Assembly (NCBI GenBank): GCA_023627715.1
Contig: JAMAHW010000040.1
Location: 124,001 to 188,000, forward strand
Source of the DNA: Periconia sp. R9002
Taxonomy: Eukaryota; Ascomycota; Dothideomycetes; Pleosporales; Periconiaceae
DNA length: 64,000 nucleotides
Reading direction: 5' to 3'
Positions 1-10,928 of this stretch are shown here, piece by piece. Under the pieces are notes generated by a model. That model was not told the origin of the DNA. It saw only the letters and a program-made list of their open reading frames with translations, and did no database searches. The translations under genes and the position numbers were made by a program. The stretch's first letter is position 1, and every line of letters starts with the position of its first letter.

Positions 1-33
1 TCAGTGTGAAAAACTCTACAAATATTCTTCCCC

Positions 34-606
34 ATGACTATTGACTACGATCACGCCGGAACGAAAGTGAAGCCGCCATCCTACCTAGCCCACGTGGTCC
101 TCCGTACGAACAACTTCAAAAACATGGTCGACTTCTACAAGAAATTCCTCGGCGCGCACGCCTCTTTCGAGAACGAATCCTTCTCCTTCCTCACTTACGA
201 TCACGAACACCACAGAATCGCCATCATGAATGTGCCGGGCACAGCCGCAAAGCAGCCCGAATCATGCGGTCTCGAACACATCGCTTTCACTTACACCAAT
301 CTTGAGGACCTTGCTCTTTCGTACCGGCAAAGAAAAGCGAATGGCTTTGAACCATCTTGGTGCATCAATCATGGCCCTACGACGTCCATATATTATCGAG
401 ACCCCGATGGAAACCAAGTTGAAACACAGATTGATAACTTCGACACGAATGAGAAGATCGAAGAGTTTTTGGCGTCGAAAGAGTTTGAAATCAATCCTAT
501 TGGTACAGATTTTGACCCCGAGGATTTGGTCAAGAGGCTTCAATCCGGCGAAGACCATGCTTCGATTAAGAAGCGGATTGAGATCGGGCCTAGATTTGCT
601 CCATAG
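34..606 (+). CDS. VOC-family (glyoxalase/extradiol dioxygenase-like) protein, 190 aa
   Basis: A single-exon gene for a small cytosolic protein of the vicinal oxygen chelate fold, resembling catechol 2,3-dioxygenase/glyoxalase-type domains. Candidate metal ligands fall in the usual places: His20 in the first strand (LAHVVLR), His82 (GLEHIAF) and Glu130 (DGNQVETQ), with the DPDGNQVE motif typical of the family. There is no signal peptide. The family covers ring-cleaving dioxygenases, isomerases and fosfomycin-type resistance proteins, so the substrate cannot be read from sequence. The start codon lies 34 bases from the window edge, so an upstream exon outside the window cannot be excluded. The guanine deaminase gene follows on the same strand after about 300 bases. 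Confidence 0.85.
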   Translation: MTIDYDHAGTKVKPPSYLAHVVLRTNNFKNMVDFYKKFLGAHASFENESFSFLTYDHEHHRIAIMNVPGTAAKQPESCGLEHIAFTYTNLEDLALSYRQRKANGFEPSWCINHGPTTSIYYRDPDGNQVETQIDNFDTNEKIEEFLASKEFEINPIGTDFDPEDLVKRLQSGEDHASIKKRIEIGPRFAP

Positions 607-910
607 ATCGGAATGCGAGAGAGAGTCGCTGAGTTCATAAATTCCGCATATTTTCCCTCATTGTCTTTCCACAGACGTCCATTAGACGAGCTTTATAGTT
701 ATCTTGATAATTGATCTATAGCCGGCTTCTGAACACGGTTAGCGTCTGATATCGTCCCCGAAGCTCACCCGAGCTTGTCTGACATCACGTGTCGTGTTAC
801 GCTGGCACCAGTTGACCTCAACAATCCACCCTCAACACATTGACTTGTGAATACATTTGTCTACGCAAGCATTTTTATTGATACTCCTTATCGGTTATTA
901 ACACGTCATC
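607..910. other. Intergenic, promoter of guanine deaminase
   Basis: No gene is visible. A CACGTG E-box core lies at 786-791, about 120 bases upstream of the guanine deaminase start codon, inside the partly palindromic context acatcacgtgt. Confidence 0.5.
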
Positions 911-2257
911 ATGACAACAGTTCAGGTTTTCAAGGGCGGCGTCGTTCACTCTCTGGATCTCGACACTCTGGAGGTCCTCGACGACGCCATGGTAATTGTC
1001 ACGGACGGCGTGATCACTGGGTTTTACAAGTCAAGCAGCGAAGTTCCCGTAAACGCGGTGCCTTCAGATGTCGTTCCTCAGGTTCTGCCTCGAGGAGAGT
1101 TTCTCATCCCAGGTTTCATCGATACGCACAACCACGCTCCGCAATGGCCAATGCGAGGTCTCGGTCAGGGCCTCCATATACTCAACTGGCTCAACAAGAT
1201 AACATTTCCATTCGAAGCTCGTTTTGCAGATGCTGAATACGCTGCGAAAACATATGAGCACACCGTTGAAGATTTTCTGCGACAGGGCATCACCACGGCA
1301 TGCTACTATGGCTCACGTCACGCCGAGGCCACGCGCATTCTCGCTGATATATGCCACCGCAAGGGTCAGCGTGCTTTCATTGGTAAATGTAACATGGACA
1401 CCAATGCCCCCGATTATCTCCGCGATTCCAGCGCCCGCGACTCGCTCCACGAGACGCAAGACTGTATCGAGCACATTCGGAGCCTGCCCGGCTGCGCCGC
1501 CAACAACGTAACTGCTCTAGTGAAGCCCATTGTCACTCCCCGTTTTGCTATCTGCTGCACCGTGGAGCTACTCTCCGGTCTGGGGGACATGCTGAAGCGC
1601 GATGGCGCCTTGGCCATGCAGACACACTTCAACGAAGCACAGCAGGAAATTGATGCCACCCATGAGTTACATCCCACATTTGACGGGAGCGAGGCAGATT
1701 TGTACGAATCGTTTGGTCTGCTGAATTCTCGTAGTGTCCTTGCGCATTGCACCATCATGTCTGAGTACGAGAAGATAAGGATCGCCGATTTGCAATGCGG
1801 TGTCGCGCACTGCCCCATTGCCAACATGACGGTTGGTGGGGGATTTATGGTTGCACCCGTTCGGGATTTTTTACGTCGCAAAATCAAAGTTGGGCTGGGA
1901 ACTGACAGCGGAGGCGGATGGGCGTCGCAAATGCTGGCCGTTATTCGACAAGCAATGATTGCGTCTAATGCTCAAGAGGTGCTCAGTAAGGGCTTGGACA
2001 AAGCATTGTCACTCGAAGAAACGTTCTATTTGGCTACCTTAGGTGGAGCCAGTGTTTTGTGTCTTGAGGACCATGTGGGTAATTTTAAGGTGGGTAAAGA
2101 GTTCGATGCTCTGTTGGTAGCTACGACAACCGGTACTCGAACGGCCATGGCTCCCATAGAGGGTAGCGATTCGTTGAAGATCATGTTTGAAAAATTCATT
2201 ATGACTGGCGATGACAGAAACATTGCTCGGGTGTATGTTAAAGGGAGGGGAGTATAG
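911..2257 (+). CDS. GUD1: Guanine deaminase, 448 aa
   Basis: Metal-dependent amidohydrolase that converts guanine to xanthine plus ammonia in purine salvage and catabolism; cytosolic. The motif PGFIDTHNHAPQ carries the first metal ligands His73 and His75. QTHFNE gives His239 and Glu242, LAHC gives His279 and GLGTDSGG gives Asp332, matching the H-x-H/H/H/D ligand set of the family. The GKCNMD segment near residue 160 is also characteristic of guanine deaminases. Length is normal for fungal orthologues and no intron is needed. The gene ends about 80 bases from the 3' end of the convergent minus-strand gene. Confidence 0.9.
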   Translation: MTTVQVFKGGVVHSLDLDTLEVLDDAMVIVTDGVITGFYKSSSEVPVNAVPSDVVPQVLPRGEFLIPGFIDTHNHAPQWPMRGLGQGLHILNWLNKITFPFEARFADAEYAAKTYEHTVEDFLRQGITTACYYGSRHAEATRILADICHRKGQRAFIGKCNMDTNAPDYLRDSSARDSLHETQDCIEHIRSLPGCAANNVTALVKPIVTPRFAICCTVELLSGLGDMLKRDGALAMQTHFNEAQQEIDATHELHPTFDGSEADLYESFGLLNSRSVLAHCTIMSEYEKIRIADLQCGVAHCPIANMTVGGGFMVAPVRDFLRRKIKVGLGTDSGGGWASQMLAVIRQAMIASNAQEVLSKGLDKALSLEETFYLATLGGASVLCLEDHVGNFKVGKEFDALLVATTTGTRTAMAPIEGSDSLKIMFEKFIMTGDDRNIARVYVKGRGV

Positions 2258-2337
2258 ATCGCAAATTGGCCTGATCTTCTCCAATGTTTATATTGTCAAC
2301 AACGTTGCACTGGCTTCTCTGCTGAGCTGCTGTTATG

Positions 2338-3144
2338 TTATTCGATGGTGGGCTCTCCAAACGGTTCAGATCTCCATTCAGCCATGGTGCGAATCTCTTT
2401 CTCACTCCCAAAAAGTACCGTCATGAACACTCTGTCGCTCACAATGTCCGGCTCAGAATGCATGGGGCTATCGTCACGGCCCCACGTAAATCGCACGATC
2501 TGTCCGGGTTTCAGATCAAGGAGTTTCTCGTCTTGAAACTTCTCTGCAAGCCATGACCGCAACTGCTCCAGTCTTCGATTGCGCTCTTCTTCAGTCCTAG
2601 GCCCGTTTTTTCGTACGTGCTTTTCAAACCCTTCCTTTGTTGTAGCCACGTTTTGCGGGGAAGTGAACTCAAAAATCAGTGTATGAGGTCCAAAAATTGT
2701 GACGCCGTATTTGCTTCGCGAAACGTTTTCGCGTCCCTCGTCATACGGGTACATCCGTCCATCCTGGTGCCAGCGAGGTATTGAAAACGTATCGTTCGGA
2801 CGACTTAATCGAATAGTAAGCCAGCATGCAGACTTTTCCTCTGTGCTTCCAACGCAGTCTTTGTATGCTGTGTCGAAGAAGGATTTAAGTGTATGCGACG
2901 CCGACTGGAGCGATGCATCAGTTTGAGCTGCGAGGAATGTTGCAGCTGCGTCCAGGAAGGGATTCTCGACCAAGCCAAAATAATCGAAGCTAATTTGTTG
3001 TTTCACTGACGTGATCAGGGGAAGTTTAAGAACATCAGGAAGTACAGCAAGAGGTGATTGGCTGGCTTCATGGCTCCTGGTAGATATGATGGACATGTGA
3101 AGCGTCTTCTGTAATTTCTTGCCGACCTGCCGTTCCATATCCAT
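2338..3144 (-). CDS. Conserved fungal protein with possible 2-oxoglutarate/iron oxygenase-like site, 268 aa
   Basis: No family name is recognised with certainty. Visible features are RWHQDGR (His126-x-Asp128), a later His229 in DSPMHSEP, and Arg238 followed by a beta-strand-like FMTVLFG. This HxD...H...R order is what 2-oxoglutarate/Fe(II) oxygenases show, but the assignment is inference. Residues 170-205 are highly charged and probably helical. There is no signal peptide or membrane segment. A good donor (AAG then GTATGTG, near 3200) and acceptors just upstream of the start suggest an intron in the 5' leader or an extra first exon. No upstream exon joined in frame, so the ATG at 3144 was kept. 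Confidence 0.6.
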   Translation of the reverse strand: MDMERQVGKKLQKTLHMSIISTRSHEASQSPLAVLPDVLKLPLITSVKQQISFDYFGLVENPFLDAAATFLAAQTDASLQSASHTLKSFFDTAYKDCVGSTEEKSACWLTIRLSRPNDTFSIPRWHQDGRMYPYDEGRENVSRSKYGVTIFGPHTLIFEFTSPQNVATTKEGFEKHVRKNGPRTEEERNRRLEQLRSWLAEKFQDEKLLDLKPGQIVRFTWGRDDSPMHSEPDIVSDRVFMTVLFGSEKEIRTMAEWRSEPFGEPTIE

Positions 3145-5063
3145 TAGTCTATGACTAAGTCTATACAGTGGAAACAGTAGGAGAGCTTCATATCACATAC
3201 CTTGGATTGACCTGTTCGACAAGCGTGCAGTAGATTTTGGGGGCCTTGCTGTATCGATACTATGGATTCTGCAGATAGGTCGGAAATGATATTATTGAGA
3301 AGAAGAGAAGGGAGATAGACGACCACACACTTCAGACTTATTTGTAAATTTCAGGAGATGGGGAACTGGTGTGGCGTAGGAAAGAGTAAACGAGAATGGT
3401 ACATAAATTAGGCAACAGCATGGTTGCGGGGAAAAGACTTTGTGTTTGCCTTTCCATGCAGAGTTCCAGTCTAACTGCATGTAAGCTTTGATCGGTCACA
3501 TTTCTTTGAACCTCGGCATCCAGTGGGTATTTTATGGGATTCATCCAGATACAAATTTTTATTTCAACTTTATTCAAGACAGTTTAGATTTGCACATTTA
3601 GTCGTTGCCCAAAATCTCATCGATTCCGAATACAGCATAAATTCTGTGTTGTCTGATATCTTATGATTGTATTCCCATGCGAAAGATCCTGTTCCCCGCG
3701 CATAGGTAAAGCTATGGAGTTCTCAGCTTCATGACTACGCCTCAGTCAGCCCTGATCTCCGTGGTAAACAGTGACTCATGAAGCAGACGTCTCGTACCAA
3801 CTATCTCTCTTCTAGTATCTGCGACTTTCCAACGACTTAATCTGCTCGATAGCACGCTCTATCTGTGTTTAAAAATAGCCTCCCTCGACTACCCTCGTGC
3901 AACGTCGTATCACGCTCTGTCTGTCTACAACACTCTGCGCAAGCGTTTCGCATCGTCAAATGTCGCAAACAGAATTTCTGTTGGTACATTTCAAACCGCG
4001 AGTTTTGAACGTCTTCGCGCGGCATGAAAGGCAAACAGCTAGTACTTTAGAACACCCCCGATGCTGACTACTATCACGATCGATTCTCTCTTAAATGAAC
4101 TGTATTGGCCTTTACTAAATGACGTAGATGGTATACCTGGAAATTGTTTACCATGAATTGCAAGACAAGGTGAAGGAACTGACACTCACACTCTTCCACC
4201 TTCCTCGTCACGTGTTTACTACTTTACGTTGCGTATCGGGCTACGACTCATACGTTTTATTAACTTCCGTTTTATATTGATATCGCATTACCCGTGTGTC
4301 TCTCTTCATAGAGGACGTTACTGTGTGTGTTCATTTTTTTTTTCGTCTGCGTTGGTACTCCGAGTACTGCAAGAGTCTGCAATGATTCATTTATACTTTT
4401 CATTCATATGCAACTCATATAATCCAATTTCGTCGCGGCGAATTGTTCTTGTCTTTGAGAAACCAGTAATTAGAACACATCGAAAATTGTACAGTTGGAT
4501 TCACCATAAGTACCGATTTTCAAATCCCATTGTATGTTTTTACGCGAAAGAAAACAAGGACTATAAACCATCAATGGCACAACCGAGGAAGACGCATACC
4601 ACCGCCATCAACAGCGCGCCTAGAGATCCCACAAGCGTCCCTTCCGTCAAAAATCCTCATACTTTCGCCAGACACTCAACAAACCCATTCCATTCTTTGC
4701 CACTTCTCGATCGGCTCATCCCACTTGCTCACAAAACCACAGTAGTTACCGTATCATACTCGGCACATTTCCCTTCCTCCCCCGAAGATAAAAGAAAACC
4801 CAACCTTCCAACTACCGAGATATTCCTCCAATGTAAAGACCGTATCAGGTTCTCGAAGAGGGCGAGATAGCCGGATAGTCTGCGGGGCATTACAGAACCC
4901 CTGTTGATAACAAGGGTAAAGTGACCTCGTGCCTGGGAGGGGTACAGATAATGGCAAAAGATTGATACAAGATATACATCATGGGAGGGAACTCGTAAAT
5001 GCACGTTCTGTGAAACTAGAATTTTGAATACTATTTGAATAAAGATTTTTTTGGTACAAAGAA
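3145..5063. other. Intergenic, 1.9 kb, no convincing gene
   Basis: It holds the leader of the minus-strand gene (to about 3330) and the promoter of the GH127 gene. A 213-codon open frame at 4229-4870 lacks recognisable domains and has a low-complexity basic composition, so it is treated as chance. A CACGTG core lies at 4209-4214. Confidence 0.5.
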
Positions 5064-7370
5064 ATGTGGCTGACCAAGGCTCTCGTAGCCGTTGCGCTGG
5101 CGGGACGGGTCGTCGCTAGCCAGCTAGGATCTTCTTCGTCTTCGGCTGCAGCAGATCCATCCATACGACCCTTCCGCCTCGACCAAGTGCGGCTCGGCGA
5201 CGGCTTACTGCAGGAGAAGCGCGACAGAATCAAGGCGTTCCTGCAGGCGTACGACGAGCGTAAATTCCTGGTCCTCTTCAACAACGTAGCTGGTCGACGG
5301 AACCCGAGTGGCGTCACGCCGCCTGGCGGGTGGGAGGATGGCGGGCTGCTCAGCGGACATTGGACGGGGCATTTCATGAGTGCGCTTTCGCAGGCGTATG
5401 CCGAGAAGAAGGAAGAGGTGTTTAAGAAGAAGCTTGATTGGATGGTGGGCGAGTTGGCGGCGTGTCAGGAGGCGTATACGGCGTCGAAAAAACCGACGCA
5501 TCCTGGATATCTTGGTGCGCTTCCTGAGGATACAGTTCTTCGTGCTGGGCCACCGCGGTTTGCGGTGTATGGAAGTAATGCTACTACGAATACGTGGGCG
5601 CCGTGGTACACGCAACACAAGATTGTGCGGGGACTATTGGATGCGCATTACAATACCAACAGCTCCGATGCACTGCGTATCGCAGTGAAGATGGCAGAAT
5701 GGGCGCACCTCGCCCTCACAATCGGTGACAAGAACCATCCGAATTACACTGGGAATCTGACACGCTCCGATCTCAACTATATGTGGGATACGTACATTGC
5801 TGGCGAGTTCGGCGGCGCAAATGAAGTGTACGCAGAAATATACGCGTTAACAGGGGATCGCAAACACCTGGAGACATCGCAAGCCTTTGACAATCGTGAG
5901 TCGCTATTCGGCGCATCCATTGAGAACAGAGATATCCTCGTGGTGCCGCCGGGGAAAGTACCCGGCAGGCGTCGGGCGCAACGACTCCACGCCAACACAC
6001 ACATACCCCAGTTTCTTGGTTACATGAGAGTGTATGAGCAGAGTGGCGAAAGTGACTACTTCACCTCTGCCAAAAATTTCTACGACTGGATCGTGCCGCA
6101 TCGCGAGTTCGCCAGTGGCGGGATCGGTGGGATTTACCCGGGCTCAGATACCAACCCGGAACTGTTCCAGAACCGTGATAATATTGCGAATGCGATCGGA
6201 GGAAACGGCGCGGAGACATGCACGACGTACAACTCGCTCAAGCTGGCGCGCAATCTGTTTCTCCATGTGCTCAATGCGACGTACATGGATCACTATGAAC
6301 GAGGCCTCTTGAACATGATCGCCGGGTCCCGAGCAGACACGAGTAGCGTCACAGATCCGCAGCTGACTTACTTCCAACCTCTTTCTCCGGGAACTAGCCG
6401 TGAGTATGATAACACTGGGACGTGCTGTGGGGGAACTGGCATGGAAAGTCATACCAAATATCAAGAAACAATATATTTTCGATCGGAGGATTCGTCGGCA
6501 CTTTGGGTTAACCTTTACGTTCCTTCCACACTCAATTGGTCGGAGAAGGGCTTTTCGATTAAGCAAGAAACAAACTTTCCCCGTGGAGACACGTCTCGTT
6601 TTACTGTCACCGGCGCTGGACAATTAGACATCAAACTCAGGGTGCCCGGATGGATCCGTAAAGGGTTTTACATCACCGTAAACGGCGAGTCTCAGCCTAT
6701 CGAAGACGCGAAACCAAGCACATACTTCTCCCTCAATCGAATGTGGAAAAGCGGCGATATAGTGGAAGTGCGTATGCCTTTTAGCATCCGAATTGAGCGC
6801 GCGCTAGACCGACCAGACACGCAAAGTATCCTCTGGGGCCCTGTCGTTGTACAGACTGTCGGCACGCCAGAAGGAAGCAGTTCATTTTGGGAACTGTCAC
6901 TTTACAAGAATCTCAAGCTCGATGGGGACTACTCTCGCGCCGCGATCGTGCGAAGAAGTAACACTACGGCGGGGGACCCGCTGTTTACCATCGTGAATTC
7001 GTTGACCAATAGAACCGTAGACGCTCGACCGTATTATATCAGCAATAATCTCCCTGTCTCCACATACTTCCGACGCGTTGAGCCCACAATAGTTTTTGGA
7101 AAGATCGATACAGGTGTGCCGAACCGCAAGCGCAACGATGGTCTACCAAAGTATGATGTTCCTGTCTCCGGCATTGCTTCTCCAGGGACAGATGGACCAA
7201 CGTTCCTCGATTTGATTTGGGATCAGGCCCCATTTGCTGCGCATGTCGATTTCGTAGGTGCAGTTGGGGCGGTATTGGATCCTTTTGTTGCTGCTGGGGT
7301 GTACAGTAGTGCGGAGAAAGATACAGTTTTGGCTGCCGCTAAAAAGGCTGAAGGGGAGTTGAAGCCGTAG
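5064..7370 (+). CDS. Secreted GH127-type beta-L-arabinofuranosidase (DUF1680), 768 aa
   Basis: Predicted extracellular glycosidase releasing beta-L-arabinofuranose from plant arabinan-containing glycans. Residues 1-19 form a signal peptide. The catalytic barrel begins with the LGDG segment near residue 44 and GGWEDGGLLSGHWTGHF near 90-103. The Zn-thiolate active site of the family is visible: Glu384 and Cys386 (AETC) and Cys454-Cys455 (TCCGGTG), the ligand set in which one cysteine is the nucleophile. A C-terminal beta-rich part follows. Length is near the family norm and the frame is uninterrupted. Its 3' end faces the Zn2Cys6 regulator at 7704-10053. Related families (GH146 and others) share this fold, so the exact linkage is not certain. 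Confidence 0.88.
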   Translation: MWLTKALVAVALAGRVVASQLGSSSSSAAADPSIRPFRLDQVRLGDGLLQEKRDRIKAFLQAYDERKFLVLFNNVAGRRNPSGVTPPGGWEDGGLLSGHWTGHFMSALSQAYAEKKEEVFKKKLDWMVGELAACQEAYTASKKPTHPGYLGALPEDTVLRAGPPRFAVYGSNATTNTWAPWYTQHKIVRGLLDAHYNTNSSDALRIAVKMAEWAHLALTIGDKNHPNYTGNLTRSDLNYMWDTYIAGEFGGANEVYAEIYALTGDRKHLETSQAFDNRESLFGASIENRDILVVPPGKVPGRRRAQRLHANTHIPQFLGYMRVYEQSGESDYFTSAKNFYDWIVPHREFASGGIGGIYPGSDTNPELFQNRDNIANAIGGNGAETCTTYNSLKLARNLFLHVLNATYMDHYERGLLNMIAGSRADTSSVTDPQLTYFQPLSPGTSREYDNTGTCCGGTGMESHTKYQETIYFRSEDSSALWVNLYVPSTLNWSEKGFSIKQETNFPRGDTSRFTVTGAGQLDIKLRVPGWIRKGFYITVNGESQPIEDAKPSTYFSLNRMWKSGDIVEVRMPFSIRIERALDRPDTQSILWGPVVVQTVGTPEGSSSFWELSLYKNLKLDGDYSRAAIVRRSNTTAGDPLFTIVNSLTNRTVDARPYYISNNLPVSTYFRRVEPTIVFGKIDTGVPNRKRNDGLPKYDVPVSGIASPGTDGPTFLDLIWDQAPFAAHVDFVGAVGAVLDPFVAAGVYSSAEKDTVLAAAKKAEGELKP

Positions 7371-7703
7371 ATCTGTAGATTGTGATTATTTAGTGCCGAA
7401 TGAACTTGATTTTAAAAGAAGCGATGGACTCTTGGTGGGGGCATAATTGGGGTTGCATATAACTGCCATGTTGTGCACACGCCCGTGCTCGGGTTCATCT
7501 ATCCTTTGGGCATGCGGAGTGCCAACAGGAAAGGATGCAACTGGTGCGAGCTGAGATTTGCTACGCCATCCGGAGTTTATGAACACACAGACAAGATTCG
7601 CTCTAACTATAGAAATGATCGTCATGTTCGCTCCAAGTTCGGAACATTCTTTAGTACAATATCATACAGCGCCGGTTTTCGCGGGGTTTGTCTTTGAAGC
7701 TCC
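7371..7703. other. Convergent intergenic spacer
   Basis: It separates the stop codons of the GH127 gene and the Zn2Cys6 regulator. It should contain both 3' ends; nothing else is seen. Confidence 0.5.
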
Positions 7704-10053
7704 TTAAAAAGTCGTGGGTTGAAACACATCCGAGTCAAACATCCAAGCCATCAAGTCGAAGTTAGCAACATCGAAAGTAGTGTCCTTAGTCTATAGCTTG
7801 TCAGTAATCCAGGTTCTAATATCTTTCGGGGCGAGGGTGTGCGAGGAGGGATTTTGAGTTTCTTGATGGGGAGTTCTTACATTAAAATCCCAGTCCTGCA
7901 GAGACATATCGAAGGAGTCAGATGGCTCAGGAACTATGTCTGCAAATGTCCCTTCGACGGTTTGGTTGACACCGCAGAGCGAATCGGTGGATGCCAGGAT
8001 ATCCTGAAGTATCTTGAAACATCTTGATTGGTCTTCCATCATTGTCGACGGAAGTGAACGGGCGATTGCGTCCGACGATAATCTCCGCCGAATTCCTTCG
8101 ATGTTGACGTATATGAGGTTCGCAAACAAGTAACCTTTAATGTTAGTTTCGCCCGCTTCTATGCAGGCCAGGCTCAAGCGAACGCCTTCTTGTACGACAG
8201 AGAAGAGATCTGGGCGCAGAGGCATGAGGCCCAAACCGTCATCGTCCTTCATCTGCTGGTGAAGTTCCAAGGATATGATTAATAGCGTTTGCATCATAGA
8301 ATAACGGAAAAATCCTGATCCACACGTGATCATTCGTTGAAGCTGCAGAGTGTTTTCTGGAGTTGGTGATATAGGAGTGGTTGCGGCGGTTGAGGGTGGA
8401 GCAAAGGTATACCACATCTTCAGCGAAGATTCGACCATGACTTTCCTTGACAGAGCATATGTTGGATGACGCAAGGAGGCGGCAAAGAAGGGCGAATGCA
8501 AAGAGACGAGATAACGTAGCAGAATTAGGTGTACCAACCCCACTTGATTGGCATGCGGCCTTTTCCCCGAGAAGGTTGATTGGAACGTCTGGAATGCGAG
8601 TAGCAAGTTCTTATATGACGAGCGAAAGTCAGAGTCAAGACGAAGGGTGTCTTGGTACGAGCCACTCGTACTAATGCCATTCAAAAACTTCGCGATTGAG
8701 AGACGAATAGACAATGTATTTCGAAGTTCTCTTGCCACCGAAGAATCAGTGAATTCATCTTTGGGTTTCGCTGCTGCGCCCTCATCAGTAAGATCTTCAT
8801 CGTTATAATTGCCTGGTGGTCGCGTGTCGAAATCCTCCATGCACAACAAAGGCGGTCCACCTATATTCAGGCTGGTTTGTGCAGAAAGTTCAAGGATTGT
8901 GTTCCAAAGTCTGCGGCGCATCTCAGAATCATAGAGAGACAAGCTCGGTAGGATGATAGGGTCTCGATGAAAACCAGAGTGGATCGCGGTTCGGAGCAGA
9001 CTGCCTGCCGATATCCAGTTCAAATCCTCGCTGATGCCGACCAATTCACGAGCCAACAGTAGAAGTATAGAGATCTGAAAGTACTCAAAATTGAGACGGT
9101 GCTTCACCGTAGGGTTGGTAAGCCATGTCTCAGCTTCGTACACCCAACGAATGGCTGTGGATCGCAGTGTGAATTTATCGTCGTATATAGCTGCGCCGAT
9201 TGCAAGGGTCAGGTTAAGAAGAACCAGAAAAGTTTGATCGGGAGTTGCCTCAGGTTTCCATACAGCCTCGTAGTCTTTTTTGAACTTCGGCTGATGAAGA
9301 ACACGATAGACACTCTCTACAGTTGAGAAGTAATGCCCCAAGAGCACGTCTGCCACTTCGCGCGTCGGCAGTTTCGATTCAATCGGACATGGCCACTCCG
9401 GCGTCCATCGCGCTTTAATCGATTTTGCCAGGTGTTTGCATTTTTCCATATTACAAACTAAATGATAAGGACTTTCAAAGGAATGCTCATCAATCATCTT
9501 GACAAGATTGTTCATCAAAAAGAAGCTGGAGGTGAAGAAGTGGCTCGCCCCAAACATGCGGTTTTTGTGAGACATGCTTCGATTCACAGTACTAGTTTGT
9601 CCAAGACTAGGATCGCCGTGATGGACATGGAAAGTACCAGTGATTGGGTAACTCTGCGTCTCGATTTCGACATGAGACTCGGGGGTGGTCGCCGGTGTGA
9701 AATCAGATGGTTGAGACGGAGAACTCGATGAGATATTTGCACTTTGCAGTAGCATCTCAAGCTCCTTGATGCGAGTCTTCATAGATTCAATGTCTGAAGG
9801 AGGGGTGACAGGCACGCCGCTGGGCTGGCCTGGTGGAGTTTTGTAGACGCATGCTTCAACTTTGGATCGTATACAATTGTTGCACGGACTCTCCCGGTTG
9901 CATCGAACCTTACGACGCCTGCAAACTTCACACGCCCTTTGCGATATTAAAATTAGCGTTAGCCGTCAAAAGTAAGAAATCTTGGGATTCATGGTGTATA
10001 GGCGATGACAAGACTTACAGTGCAGGTCGCCTACGTCGAGGAGGGGGCTCCAT
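7704..10053 (-). CDS. Zn2Cys6 transcription factor, 725 aa, three exons
   Basis: Nuclear fungal regulator. Exons are 10019-10053, 7881-9936 and 7704-7790 (reading 5' to 3'). The first intron is GTAAGT to AAAG; the second is GTAAGA to TATAG with a TACTGAC branch point. Splicing restores the binuclear cluster Cys14, 17, 24, 30, 33, 41 preceded by a basic MEPPPRRRRP start, and a typical acidic/aromatic C-terminus (NFDLMAWMFDSD). A coiled-coil-like linker (IESMKTRIKELEMLLQ) follows the cluster. The middle homology region starts near residue 200 (ADVLLGHYFSTVESVYRVLH). It converges on the GH127 gene, which makes it a candidate regulator of arabinan use; that link is inference. Without splicing the Zn cluster would be missed. 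Confidence 0.9.
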
Positions 10054-10928
10054 TCATATGAATACGTTGACGTATTGTGGCAGATTGTGACAAAGCTTTA
10101 AATTTGCAAATATAGAGATCAGTAATTGAGAGAAGCCAGCAGGAAGTGGAAACGGGGACAGAGGCGATATGATATAAGTGATCGGGGCTAAGATGAATTC
10201 CCCGAAGTCTTTCAGCCAATAGCAACAACAGAAACATGTGCTATGATCACGTGTCCTACTTCATACACCGATATCCCCGAGCTTGAGCTATGACATGTGA
10301 AAGATCCCTGTTTACGTAACTAAGAGACCTTTGTATTTGCGAATCTGGCGAGGAGAATCTTGCTTTCGTCAGTTCAAAACAACATTGTGCTATCCCCATG
10401 ATTGATACACCCTTCACCTTAAGCTGGGCATGTACATACATACCTACATACAAATGTACATATTGATAGGTAAGATTGATGAATTATGGCAACTATCTGA
10501 CTGAGCGGAATCCGTCACAATGGCCCTGTGAAATTTCTATGTAAACATTGAACGTAGAAGAATGATTAGTACCTACCTACAGACAGGGTATAGTGCACAC
10601 CTAGCAAGAACTTGTCGTCACAAAGCAATACGATTGCTCATTTTATCAGCTCACAGAGCTGACAATAGCGGATATTGTACATGACCATTTTGCGTCCGCT
10701 GGGTTATCGGTAATCCCGAATTAGATCTGAGAGGGAGAAAAAGTCGGCTAGTGACACAATGGCATTATCGGGTACAAAATGAAATTTCCTTGTAGCGTCT
10801 ATGACCAATATATCCTACTGTACATCGCTTTTCGGCAGAATCGTGTCGATCCACTGTTCGCCTATCACTCTTGTCGTTCACCCCCGATATCCCATCCATT
10901 TGCGAATCTTCCTACGCCAAACTTTCAT
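10054..10928. other. Intergenic, promoter of the Zn2Cys6 gene and 3' side of MIC10
   Basis: No gene is seen. It contains the word TATGATCACGTG at 10242-10253 and a short run of tacata/tacctaca repeats near 10430-10460. Confidence 0.5.
10242..10253. promoter_or_regulatory. CACGTG-core 12-mer, copy 1
   Basis: TATGATCACGTG, identical to words at 38091 and 46411. It lies about 190 bases upstream of the Zn2Cys6 start codon at 10053. CACGTG is the core bound by bHLH proteins of the Cbf1/Pho4/SREBP class; the role here is inference. Confidence 0.35.

Noticed and set aside
4229..4870. 213-codon open frame upstream of the GH127 gene
   Set aside because: No domain, odd basic/Ser-rich composition, begins in AT-rich sequence, and no conserved-looking motifs.
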